Below, piece after piece: positions 19,055-27,183 of a DNA stretch of 64,000 nucleotides. The translations under genes and the position numbers were made by a program. A model generated the notes under the pieces. That model had not been told where the DNA came from and searched no databases. It saw only the letters and a list, made by a program, of their open reading frames with translations. The DNA is from Antribacter gilvus (GTDB lineage Bacteria; Actinomycetota; Actinomycetes; Actinomycetales; Cellulomonadaceae), in assembly GCF_003946865.1 (NCBI RefSeq), contig NZ_QXTH01000013.1, positions 79,468-143,467 of the forward strand, given 5' to 3'. Each line of letters begins with the position of its first letter. Position 1 is the first letter of the stretch.

Positions 19055-20071
19055 TCAGGATGATTCGCGGACGACCAGCTCGGTGGGGAGGATCAGCGCC
19101 GGCTCGACGGGCTCGCCGGCGGCGAGCCGGAGCACCTGGCGGGCGAGCTGCCGGCCGATCTCGGTGATCGGCTGGCGGACCGTCGTCAGCGGGGGCTCGG
19201 TGTAGCGGGCGATCTCGACGTCGTCGAAGCCGACCACCGCCACGTCGTCGGGCACCCGGCGACCGGCCTGGCGCAGGGCGCGGAGGGCGCCGTCGGCCAT
19301 GAGGTCGGAGGCGACGAAGACGGCGTCGAGCCCGGGGTCGTCCTCGAGGAGTCGTTCCATGGCCGCTCGGCCCGACTCGCGCGTGAAGTCGCCGACGGCG
19401 ACCAGCGAGCGCAGCCCGGTGCCCTCCAGGGCCTCCTGGTAGCCGGTGAGCCGCTCGATCCCGGCGACCATGTCGGCCGGGCCGGTGATGGTCGCGATGC
19501 GCCGCCTGCCCCGGGCGATCAGGTGCTCGACGGCGGCCCGGACTCCGCCCGCGTGGTCCACGTCGATGTACGGCACGGCGGAGCGGCCCAGCGGCCGGCC
19601 GCTGGCCACGACGGGGATGCCGCTGCGCGCCAGGTCGAGGGGGAGGGGGTCGGCGCCGTGCAGCGAGGCGAGGATGACGCCGTCGACGGTGCGGCCGTGG
19701 ACGTACCGCATGATCCGGTCGTGGCTCGACGGGGTCGACGCGAGGAGCAGGACGAGCTGCTTGTCGGCGGCCTCGAGCTCCTCGCCGACGCCGCGCAGCA
19801 TGCTGGAGAAGAAGGCGTCGTCGGAGAAGACGCGCGTGGCGGGCTCGGGGACCACGAGCGCCACGGAGTCGGTGCGCTGGGTGACGAGGCTGCGGGCGGC
19901 AGGGTTGGGCACGTACCCGAGCTGCTGGACGGCGCGCACGACGACGTCGCGCACCTCCGGCGTGACCGACGGGGAGCCGTTGACGACGCGGGACACCGTC
20001 GCCCGCGAGACTCCCGCGAGCCGGGCCACCGTCTCCAGCGTCGGCCGCCCACCGGCCTGGAGGTCGCGCAT
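19055..20071 (-). CDS. LacI-family repressor, CelR-like
   Basis: A 338-residue repressor. The LacI HTH and hinge are complete (TLETVARLAGVSRATVSRVV, then LGYVPNPAARSL), followed by a periplasmic-binding-protein-like sugar domain (GIPVVASGRPLG, VVGFDDVEIARYTEPPLTTV). CelR of cellulolytic actinobacteria has this organisation and binds a GAGAGCGCTCTC-like palindrome; such sites occur upstream of this gene (20131-20142) and over the start of the adjacent glucanase transcript (21667-21680). It should therefore repress the glucanase and itself until an oligosaccharide, probably a beta-glucan fragment, binds. The ligand is inference. Confidence 0.92.
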   Translation of the reverse strand: MRDLQAGGRPTLETVARLAGVSRATVSRVVNGSPSVTPEVRDVVVRAVQQLGYVPNPAARSLVTQRTDSVALVVPEPATRVFSDDAFFSSMLRGVGEELEAADKQLVLLLASTPSSHDRIMRYVHGRTVDGVILASLHGADPLPLDLARSGIPVVASGRPLGRSAVPYIDVDHAGGVRAAVEHLIARGRRRIATITGPADMVAGIERLTGYQEALEGTGLRSLVAVGDFTRESGRAAMERLLEDDPGLDAVFVASDLMADGALRALRQAGRRVPDDVAVVGFDDVEIARYTEPPLTTVRQPITEIGRQLARQVLRLAAGEPVEPALILPTELVVRESS

Positions 20072-20130
20072 CAGTACTCCGTCGTCCGGGGTGGCGTGGC
20101 TGCCACCGGTTGTGTCGCAGCGTAGCGCAG

Positions 20131-20142
20131 TAGAGCGCTCTC
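20131..20142. promoter_or_regulatory. CelR-type operator upstream of the LacI gene
   Basis: TAGAGCGCTCTC contains the 10-bp perfect palindrome AGAGCGCTCT at 20132-20141, about 60 bp before the LacI start. It matches the class of operator bound by CelR-like repressors and the site in front of the glucanase, which implies autoregulation. Confidence 0.6.
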
Positions 20143-20160
20143 CCTGTGATCGCGGAAGGG

Positions 20161-20236
20161 CGCCGAGGGAGTGCGTCCGTCCGCTCGGATCGCCCCGATC
20201 AGGGCGATCCGGGCGGACGGACGCACTCCCTCGGCG
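20161..20236. terminator. Perfect nested hairpin after the glucanase gene
   Basis: The 24-nt arm 20161-20184 is perfectly complementary to 20213-20236, and the loop contains a second stem (GGATCGCC with GGCGATCC). Nearly all of the 76 bp can pair. It lies just downstream of the glucanase stop, on the LacI promoter side, and probably terminates the glucanase transcript before it reads into the LacI gene. Confidence 0.8.
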
Positions 20237-20264
20237 TCAGGCTGCTGCTCCGCCGCGGCCGGGG

Positions 20265-21623
20265 TCAGCGCGTGAAGGTGAGCCAGTTGACGTTGACGAA
20301 GTCGGCCGGCTGGCCGCTCGTGAAGCGGAGGAAGACGGTGTGCGTGCCCGTCACCTGCGCCATGTTGGCGGGGATGGTCCGCCAGCTCTGCCAGCCGCCC
20401 GTGTTCCCCACGGCGAAGCTGCCGACCGGTGCGTTGTTGACGTCGTCCAGCCGGACCTCGACCAGGCCGCTCACGCCCGAGGCCGCGCCGGAGGCGACCC
20501 GCGCCGAGAAGCCGCGGGCCGGCGTCGACCCGAAGTTCACCCCGTCGAACCGCACCCAGTCGCCGTTGCCGATCCAGCCGATGTTCTGGCCGCCGCCCGC
20601 GTCGGTGGTGGTCTCGGTCGAGACGCCGGACTGGGCGTTGTAGGACTCGGCCTGGATGGTCGAGTAGGCGTCCCGGCTGCCCGACGGCGGCGGCGTGGTC
20701 GGCGGGGGCGTCGTCGTCCCGCCTCCCCGCTGCCAGACCCCGACGTAGTCGACGAGCATCGGCACGCCGGAGACGGTCTGCGCCGTCGGGCCGCCCGGCC
20801 AGCCCCCGCCGATCGCGACGTTGAGGATGATGAAGTAGCCGTGGTTGGTGGCGTTGGCCCAGGTGGTGGCGTCGACCTGGTCCTGCCGCACGGTGTGGAA
20901 GAGGCTGCCGTCCAGGTAGAAGCGCATCTGGTTCGGCGTGACGCTGCGGTCCCACTCCATGCGATAGGTGTGGAACCCCGTCTGGCAGCCGTTGCAGGCC
21001 GTGGACCCGCCGAGGCCGATGGTCTCGTTGCACGGCCCGCCCGGGTTGGTGCCGCAGTGCAGCGTGGCCCACACCTGGGCGGCGCCGTTGACGTTCTCCA
21101 TGATGTCGATCTCGCCGACGCCCGGCCAGTTCCAGTAGTTCCCCCGGAACGGCTCGCCCAGCATCCAGAACGCCGGCCAGTAGCCCTGGGCGGCGGCGCC
21201 CGTGACGTTGGGCATCTGGATGCGCGCCTCGACGCGCAGGGTGCCGCCCGCCGGGGGCTGGAAGTCGGTGCGCTGCGTCTCGATGCGGCCGGACGTCCAG
21301 TTGCCGGCCGAGTCGCGGATCGGCTTGATGGCGAGGTTGCCGTTGCCGTCCTGGTAGACGTTCTGCGTGCTGTTCGTGTGGTAGGCGATCTCGCCGGTGC
21401 CCCAGTTGGCGGCGCCGCCGGGGTACGAGTGCCCGATGTCGTAGATCCAGTTCGCCGTGTTCAGCCCGGTGCCCGCGGCGCCGGTGAAGTCGTCGCTCCA
21501 CACGTGGCTCCAGCCCGCGGGGGTCGGCGGGACGGCGGCCTGCGTGGTGACCGCGGCGAGGGGGACGGCGGTGACGGCGAGCGCGCCGACCACGGCCGCA
21601 AGGGTCCTGAGTCGCTTCCTCAT
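20265..21623 (-). CDS. Secreted GH16 endo-beta-1,3-glucanase with CBM6
   Basis: A 452-residue exported enzyme that hydrolyses beta-1,3 (laminarin or mixed) glucans. Residues 1-29 form a Sec signal peptide (MRKRLRT, hydrophobic core, VTTQA). The GH16 domain (~35-305) contains the catalytic EIDIMEN motif with Glu171, Asp173 and Glu176. A short Thr/Pro linker follows at ~306-320, then a CBM6 module (~325-452; TIQAESY, GNGDWVRF, FVNVNWLTF) for polysaccharide binding. The ATG at 21623 starts the signal peptide and has GGAAG upstream. Expression is controlled from a strong promoter with an overlapping LacI-type operator. Cellulolytic and lytic Micrococcales carry many such enzymes. Confidence 0.96.
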   Translation of the reverse strand: MRKRLRTLAAVVGALAVTAVPLAAVTTQAAVPPTPAGWSHVWSDDFTGAAGTGLNTANWIYDIGHSYPGGAANWGTGEIAYHTNSTQNVYQDGNGNLAIKPIRDSAGNWTSGRIETQRTDFQPPAGGTLRVEARIQMPNVTGAAAQGYWPAFWMLGEPFRGNYWNWPGVGEIDIMENVNGAAQVWATLHCGTNPGGPCNETIGLGGSTACNGCQTGFHTYRMEWDRSVTPNQMRFYLDGSLFHTVRQDQVDATTWANATNHGYFIILNVAIGGGWPGGPTAQTVSGVPMLVDYVGVWQRGGGTTTPPPTTPPPSGSRDAYSTIQAESYNAQSGVSTETTTDAGGGQNIGWIGNGDWVRFDGVNFGSTPARGFSARVASGAASGVSGLVEVRLDDVNNAPVGSFAVGNTGGWQSWRTIPANMAQVTGTHTVFLRFTSGQPADFVNVNWLTFTR

Positions 21624-21666
21624 GTGGTTCTCACTTCCAGTGGGGGAGTTGCGTCGTTGCAAAGCG

Positions 21667-21715
21667 TGAGAACGCTCTCAGGAACAGTTATAGCGCCGCC
21701 GCTACGCTTGGTCAA
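21667..21715 (-). promoter_or_regulatory. Glucanase promoter with overlapping LacI/CelR operator
   Basis: On the complement, TTGACC (21710-21715) and TATAAC (21687-21692) are separated by exactly 17 bp, close to the sigma-70-type consensus and the best promoter in the window. The imperfect palindrome TGAGAACGCTCTCA (21667-21680) starts just downstream of the -10 box and covers the likely start site. A repressor bound there would block initiation. Confidence 0.85.
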
Positions 21716-21741
21716 CAGCCCGCAAAGTAGGGGGAGAGCGA

Positions 21742-23478
21742 TTACAGGCGCAGGCTCGGCGGAGCCGTCATCTCCTGCAGCCGCTCGAGCCCCTGGCGGG
21801 TGCTCACCACCACGAGGCGGTCCCCGGGGGCCATCTCGTGGTCGTCGTCGGCTGGCAGCAGCGGCGCGTCGAGGTCCTGCTCGCCGTCGTGCCGCGGCGG
21901 GTTGCGGCGCAGGCCGAGGACCCGCACGTAGCTGAGCCTGTGCAGCGCGCGGAGCGGCTGCCCCACCGCCTCCGAGCCCTGGCGCACCGGCAGCTCCGCG
22001 ACGAGCAGCACCCGGTCGCCGTAGTGCACGGCGTCGATCACCCACGGCCCGAGCATCGCGGCGGCGAACGCCGGCGCCGCGTGGAACGTGGCGCTCCGCG
22101 ACCGCGACGCCGGGATGAACCGCTCCATCCGGCGCGCGAAGTCGTCCTCGAAGAGTCGCATCACCACGCGGCCGCGGAAGTTCCCCGGCTCCTCCACCGG
22201 GTTCGGCAGGAGCTGGCGGGCGCTCGCGGCGGAGGCGATGTTGACGAGGTCGTCGCCGGTGAGGGCGAGCACGGCGCGGGCGTGTCCCACCCGCGCCTGG
22301 TCCAGCGTGGTGAGGCGGCGGCCGTCGCCGACCACCACGGGGACGTGCAGGTCACGCGCGACCCCGACCCCGCGGGCGTCGCGCGCGTGGTCCACCGCGA
22401 CCACCTCGATCCCACGGTCGTGCAGCTCCCGGAGCACCCGGGTGCCGAGCTCGCCCAGCCCGACCACCACGACGTGGTCGGTGACGGGCAGCACGGGCCC
22501 GCCCACGGCGGTCTCGAGCCGTGCCCGCACGATGGAGTCGACGACGCCCGCGGTGACGGCGGGGATCACCGCGACGCTCACGATGGTGAGCGCCACCTGG
22601 ACCGCGTGCACCCGCTCGGTGGCCTTGTCGTCCGGGTCTGCCCCGCCGAGCCCGAACAGCAGAGCCGAGTAGAGGGCGGTGGCCCAGCCCGTCTGGGGGT
22701 CCAGCGCGAGCACCGTCGCGCCCGCCGCGATGAGGACGGTGAGCACGGCGAGCGAGATCAGGAGGCTCGGCCCGATACCGCGCAGGACCACGCCGACGAT
22801 GCGTCGCACCCGGCGGTCCGAGGTGGGCGGGTCGGGGTCCCGGGTGGCCAGGACGAGGGTCGGCGTCGCGGGCCGGCCGGCGTCCGGCGGGTAGTCGGGC
22901 AGGGCGCGGACCGAGGGTTCGCCGTCGACGTCCCGGACGCCGAACAGGGGGAAGAGCACCCCGTCCTGGACGGCCCGAGGATGCCCGGCCACCAGGTCGA
23001 GGCCACGGAGGTTCAGCCGGGACGGCTCGCCGAGGGCCGTGGCGACGAGGGCCGGCGCGGCGAGCTTGGCGTCCGACAGCACCTCGCAGTTGTCGAGGTG
23101 CGGCGCGATGCCCCGGCGGAGCCAGTTGTCGAAGACGCGGATCACCAGGCGGATGCCCGGAGTCACCTCGCGCGCCACGAGGGCGGCCTCGAGGTTGCCC
23201 GCGTCGTCGTCGGAGACCAGGGCCAGGGCGTCCGCCTCGGCGAGCCGCACCTTCTCGCGGAAGGTCCGTTCGCCCGGGCGGGCGGCGTGGACCACGTCGA
23301 CCACGTGGGGGAGCCGGGCCATCTTCCGGCTGTACTTGGCGTCGGGGTCCGGGGTGATCACCACGACGTCGCCCTCGTACCGCGTGGTGAGCGCCAGGAC
23401 CAGGCGGTAGGGGAGAGGCCCGTCGCCCATCACGACGAACCGGCGGCGGGACGGGTCGGTCCTGACACCTGGTGACAT
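21742..23478 (-). CDS. RCK-2TM-RCK membrane protein, paralogue
   Basis: A 578-residue protein with the same plan as the gene at 17309-19000. RCK-like unit 1 begins FVVMGDGPLPYRL, followed by helix ~239-258, a pore-like segment WATALYSALLFGLGGADP (~265-282), helix ~294-313, and RCK unit 2 from VVVVGLGELGTRV (~335). The filter position reads GLGGADP. The ATG at 23478 was chosen because TACTGT lies exactly 7 nt upstream, as in the paralogue; a longer start at 23496 is possible. Both paralogues keep the IVSVAVIP motif in the second helix and LGEP in the linker of unit 1. A heteromeric channel or a cation-uptake role is possible, but nothing in the sequence shows transport. Confidence 0.8.
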   Translation of the reverse strand: MSPGVRTDPSRRRFVVMGDGPLPYRLVLALTTRYEGDVVVITPDPDAKYSRKMARLPHVVDVVHAARPGERTFREKVRLAEADALALVSDDDAGNLEAALVAREVTPGIRLVIRVFDNWLRRGIAPHLDNCEVLSDAKLAAPALVATALGEPSRLNLRGLDLVAGHPRAVQDGVLFPLFGVRDVDGEPSVRALPDYPPDAGRPATPTLVLATRDPDPPTSDRRVRRIVGVVLRGIGPSLLISLAVLTVLIAAGATVLALDPQTGWATALYSALLFGLGGADPDDKATERVHAVQVALTIVSVAVIPAVTAGVVDSIVRARLETAVGGPVLPVTDHVVVVGLGELGTRVLRELHDRGIEVVAVDHARDARGVGVARDLHVPVVVGDGRRLTTLDQARVGHARAVLALTGDDLVNIASAASARQLLPNPVEEPGNFRGRVVMRLFEDDFARRMERFIPASRSRSATFHAAPAFAAAMLGPWVIDAVHYGDRVLLVAELPVRQGSEAVGQPLRALHRLSYVRVLGLRRNPPRHDGEQDLDAPLLPADDDHEMAPGDRLVVVSTRQGLERLQEMTAPPSLRL

Positions 23479-23537
23479 ACCAGACACAGTACCCATGTCG
23501 ACTATGCCTTGACCGGAACCAGCGCCGGGCGCGGAGC

Positions 23538-23579
23538 TGTCAAAAGCTCCCCGGTCTCTTCACCGGGGAGCTTCTGACA
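23538..23579. terminator. Hairpin downstream of fadB
   Basis: An 18-nt arm at 23538-23555 pairs with 23562-23579 with a single mismatch around a 6-nt loop. It follows the fadB stop on the complement and precedes the promoter of the RCK paralogue. A separate 14-bp perfect palindrome, GATCTCGCGAGATC, at 23588-23601 overlaps the fadB stop codon. Confidence 0.8.
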
Positions 23580-23599
23580 ACCGGGCCGATCTCGCGAGA

Positions 23600-25735
23600 T
23601 CAGCCCACGCGCGTGCCCGCCGGGACGTTCGCCACACCGTCCGGCAGGAAGCGCCGGCCCAGCACGCGCTCGGAGTAGCCCGTGCGGTCCAGGTACGGCG
23701 TGATGCCGCCCGTGTGGAAGCCCCAGCCCGCGCCGAGGATCATGCACAGGTCGATCTGCTCCGGCCCGGCGACCACACCCTCGTCGAGCATGAGCCCGAT
23801 CTCCGTGGCCAGGGCGGTGCGCACCGAGTCGAGGACGCCGTCGGCGTCGAGCACGCCCGGCTCGCCGGGACGAGCCGGACCGAACGCGTCCTGCACCGCG
23901 GGGTTGACCGGCTTCGGCAGGCCCTTGGGCCCGTCGAGCACCACCTTGGTGCCCTCCGCGACGATCTTCTCCAGCCCCTTCGAGACCGGGATGCGCTCGC
24001 CCAGGTCCTCGCGCAGCGAGGTGAGGACGTGCAGGCCCACCGCGGGGCCCACCAGGTCGAACAGCTCGAAGGTGGGCATCGGGAAGCCGAGCGGTGAGAG
24101 CGCGGTGTCGGCGACCTCGGCCGCCGTGCCGTTCTCGATGGACTCGACGACCTTGCCCATCACGAGGATGAGCAGACGGTTCACCACGAAGCCCGGGCGG
24201 TCCGCGGCGAGGACCGCGGTCTTGCGGAGCTTCTTCGTCACGGCGAAGGCGGTGGCGAGGGCCTCGGGCGAGGTCTTCTCGGCGTGGACGACCTCGACCA
24301 GCGGCATCTGCGCCACGGGGTTGAAGAAGTGGATGCCGACGACCCGCTCGGGGTGCTGCAGGTCGCGCGCCATCTCGGTGATCGACAGGGCGGACGTGTT
24401 CGTCGCGAGGATCGTCTCCGGGGTGACGATGCCCTCGAGCTCCGCGAAGACCTTCTTCTTCAGGCCCATGACCTCGGTGACGGCCTCGATCACGAAGTCG
24501 CAGGACGCGAAGTCCTGGATGTCGGTCGTGCCGTGCACCGAGGCCACGATGCGGGCCGCGACGTCCTGGGACATCCGTCCGCGCGACACCAGCTTGGTCA
24601 CCGTGTCCCGGACGAAGCCGAGGCCCTTGTCCACGCGCTCCTGGTCGAGGTCGCGCATGACCACGGGGACCTGCAGGCGCTGGGCGAACAGCAGCGCGAT
24701 CTGCGCCGCCATGAGGCCCGCGCCCACGATCCCGACCCGGGTCACGGGCCGGGCGATCTTGGGGTCCGGCGCACCGGCCGGCTTCTTGCCGCCGGAGACC
24801 AGACCGAACGCGTACACGCTCGCGCGCATCTCGTCGGTCATGATCAGGTCGGCCAGCGCCACGTCCTCGGCCCCGAAGGCCTCGTCGCGCGTGGCGGTGC
24901 GGGCCGCGGCGAGCAGGTCGAGGGCGCGGTACGGCGCCGGGCGCGAGCCGTGGATCGTGGCGTCGAGGCGCTGGCGCGTGGCGGCCACCACCGCGTCCCA
25001 CACCGGCTGCGGGTCGAGCTCCCGGCGGGGGACCTCGACCTGGCCGGCCACGACCTTCGCGGCCCAGGCGATGGACTGCTCCAGGAAGTCGGCGGCCTCG
25101 AACAGCGCGTCGACGAGGCCGATCTCCAGCGCCTCCGCCGGCTTGTACGGCTTCTGCGCGGCCGGGCGGGCCAGGAGGACGTCCACGGCCTTCTCGATGC
25201 CGACCAGACGCGGCACCAGGTACGCGCCGCCCCAGCCGGGGACCAGGCCGAGGCCGGTCTCGGGGAGGCCGAGCGCCGCGGCGTCGGACGCCACGGTGCG
25301 GTAGTCGCAGTTCAGCGCTACCTCGAGGCCGCCGCCGAGGGCGAGGCCGTTGACGAAGGCGAACGTCGGGACGCCGGTCTGCTCGCGCAGGTCGCCCAGG
25401 ACCGAGTACGCCCGGTGGCCCATGCGGCCCAGCTCGAGCGCCTCGTCGTAGGAGGTCACCTGGGCGACGCCCAGGAGGTCCGCGCCCGCGGCGAGGAAGT
25501 ACGGCTTGCCGGTGACGGCCACGGCCGCGAGCTCGCCGGCGGCGGCGCGCTCGCGGACGCCCTCGAGGGTCGTGAGCAGCTCGGCCATGCCCTGCGGGCC
25601 GAACGTGTTCGGCTTGGTGTGGTCGAGCCCGTTGTCGAGGGTGATCAGCGCCAGGGTCCCGGCGCCGCCCGGCAGGGCCACGTCGCGGACCAGGGCGTGG
25701 GTGACGCGCTCGGCGCGCGCAGAGGTATCGGTCAC
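23600..25735 (-). CDS. fadB: Fatty-acid oxidation multifunctional enzyme (enoyl-CoA hydratase/3-hydroxyacyl-CoA dehydrogenase)
   Basis: A 711-residue cytoplasmic enzyme performing the hydration and NAD-dependent dehydrogenation steps of beta-oxidation. The N-terminal crotonase domain (~1-310) has the oxyanion-hole motifs GADLLG and NGLALGGGLEVALN and the second acidic motif GLPETGLGLVPGWGG. The dehydrogenase domain (~330-690) starts with the Rossmann motif GIVGAGLMAAQIA, contains HFFNPVAQMPLVEVV with the catalytic histidine, and ends in the C-terminal dimerisation repeats. The GTG start lies 3 nt after the fadA stop with GGGGAG upstream, so fadA and fadB form a coupled operon encoding the trifunctional complex. 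Confidence 0.95.
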   Translation of the reverse strand: MTDTSARAERVTHALVRDVALPGGAGTLALITLDNGLDHTKPNTFGPQGMAELLTTLEGVRERAAAGELAAVAVTGKPYFLAAGADLLGVAQVTSYDEALELGRMGHRAYSVLGDLREQTGVPTFAFVNGLALGGGLEVALNCDYRTVASDAAALGLPETGLGLVPGWGGAYLVPRLVGIEKAVDVLLARPAAQKPYKPAEALEIGLVDALFEAADFLEQSIAWAAKVVAGQVEVPRRELDPQPVWDAVVAATRQRLDATIHGSRPAPYRALDLLAAARTATRDEAFGAEDVALADLIMTDEMRASVYAFGLVSGGKKPAGAPDPKIARPVTRVGIVGAGLMAAQIALLFAQRLQVPVVMRDLDQERVDKGLGFVRDTVTKLVSRGRMSQDVAARIVASVHGTTDIQDFASCDFVIEAVTEVMGLKKKVFAELEGIVTPETILATNTSALSITEMARDLQHPERVVGIHFFNPVAQMPLVEVVHAEKTSPEALATAFAVTKKLRKTAVLAADRPGFVVNRLLILVMGKVVESIENGTAAEVADTALSPLGFPMPTFELFDLVGPAVGLHVLTSLREDLGERIPVSKGLEKIVAEGTKVVLDGPKGLPKPVNPAVQDAFGPARPGEPGVLDADGVLDSVRTALATEIGLMLDEGVVAGPEQIDLCMILGAGWGFHTGGITPYLDRTGYSERVLGRRFLPDGVANVPAGTRVG

Positions 25736-25738
25736 GGT

Positions 25739-27013
25739 TCAGTTCTCCCCGTCGGCGCTCGTGTGGCCGGAGTAGTCGGCGTGGTGCGGGTTCTCCCAGA
25801 TGACGGTGCCACCCTGGCCCAGGCCCACGCACATCGTGGTGATGCCGTAGCGCACCTCGGGGTGCTGCTCGAACTGGCGCGCGAGCTGCGTCATGAGGCG
25901 GACGCCCGACGACGCCAGCGGGTGGCCCACCGCGATGGCGCCGCCGTAGGGGTTCACCCGCGGGTCGTCGTCGGCGATGCCGTAGTGGTCGAGGAAGGAG
26001 AGCACCTGGACGGCGAAGGCCTCGTTGATCTCGAACAGGCCGATGTCGTCGATCGTGAGCCCGGCGTGCGCCAGCGCGCGGTCGGTCGCCGGGACCGGGC
26101 CGAAGCCCATGATCTCCGGGGCCACGCCCGCGAAGGCCGACGAGACCATGCGCATGCGCACGGGCAGGCCGAGCTCCTCCGCGACGTCGCCCGCGGCGAG
26201 GACGCAGCCCGTGGCGCCGTCGGTCAGCGGGGACGCGTTGCCCGCGGTGACGCGGCCGCCCGGGCGGAACGGCGTCTTCAGGTCCTTGATGCCCTCCGCG
26301 GTGGTGGACGGGCGGGGCAGCTCGTCGGCGGTCGCCAGGCCCCAGCCCAGCTCGGCGGAGCGGATCGCCACGGGGACCAGCTCCGGGCCGACGTCGCCGT
26401 TGGCCAGGGCCTTGGCGTACTTGGCCTGGGAGTCCACGGCGTAGGCGTCCGCGCGCTCCTTGGTGAGGTGCGGGAACTTGTCGTGCAGGTTCTCGGCCGT
26501 CACCCCCATGTTCAGGGCCTGCGCGTCGACGAGCCTCTCCGAGACGAAGCGGGGGTTCACGTCGGCGTCGAAGCCCATGGGGTGGCGCCCCATGTGCTCC
26601 ACGCCGCCGGCGATCGTGATGTCGGCGGTGCCGGTGGCGATCCCGGCCGCGGTGGTGGTCACGGCGGTCATGGCGCCGGCGCACATGCGGTCGATGGCGA
26701 AGCCCGGCACGGACTGGGGGAGGCCCGCGAGGACGCCGACGGTGCGGCCGAGCGTGAGGCCCTGGTCACCCTGCTGCGTGGTGGCCGCGATCGCCACCTC
26801 GTCGATGCGCTCGGGCGGCAGCTCGGGGTGGCGGCGTAGCAGCTCGCGCACCACCTTGACCATCAGGTCGTCGGCGCGCGTCTCGGCGTACAGGCCGTCG
26901 GGCCTGGCCTTGCCGAAGGGCGTGCGAACGCCCTCGACGAAGACGACGTCACGGACGGTACGCCGCTTCGGCGCCCGGGGCGTGGGCGCTGGGGTTTCCG
27001 TGGCCACGGTCAT
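25739..27013 (-). CDS. fadA: 3-ketoacyl-CoA thiolase / acetyl-CoA acyltransferase
   Basis: A 424-residue thiolase for the last, CoA-dependent cleavage step of beta-oxidation. The nucleophilic cysteine is Cys111 in DRMCAGAM; the other catalytic blocks are NEAFA, GHPLASSG and the C-terminal CVGLGQGG. The first ~20 residues are a Pro/Thr-rich extension. The ATG at 27013 has AGGAGC upstream. It is followed after 3 nt by fadB and probably forms an alpha2beta2 complex with it. Confidence 0.95.
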   Translation of the reverse strand: MTVATETPAPTPRAPKRRTVRDVVFVEGVRTPFGKARPDGLYAETRADDLMVKVVRELLRRHPELPPERIDEVAIAATTQQGDQGLTLGRTVGVLAGLPQSVPGFAIDRMCAGAMTAVTTTAAGIATGTADITIAGGVEHMGRHPMGFDADVNPRFVSERLVDAQALNMGVTAENLHDKFPHLTKERADAYAVDSQAKYAKALANGDVGPELVPVAIRSAELGWGLATADELPRPSTTAEGIKDLKTPFRPGGRVTAGNASPLTDGATGCVLAAGDVAEELGLPVRMRMVSSAFAGVAPEIMGFGPVPATDRALAHAGLTIDDIGLFEINEAFAVQVLSFLDHYGIADDDPRVNPYGGAIAVGHPLASSGVRLMTQLARQFEQHPEVRYGITTMCVGLGQGGTVIWENPHHADYSGHTSADGEN

Positions 27014-27104
27014 GGCAGCTCCTGGGTCGGGACGGCGGCGTCCTTCTTGAGCGACGCCGCTCTGAACGCGTTACACGCTACCCCGAGTACCGGTAAAAAG
27101 CACG

Positions 27105-27166
27105 CACGACGTGAGACGGAGTTTGTGACTTTCGTCCTGTCGGACGATACTCCGTCTCACGCCGTG
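27105..27166. terminator. Nested hairpin between fadA and the FemABX gene
   Basis: The 18-nt arm 27105-27122 pairs with 27149-27166 with one mismatch; the loop holds a second stem (TCGTCC with GGACGA). It sits between two genes transcribed leftward and probably terminates the FemABX transcript before fadA. Confidence 0.75.
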
Positions 27167-27183
27167 CCGGGGTGGGGCGAGGG

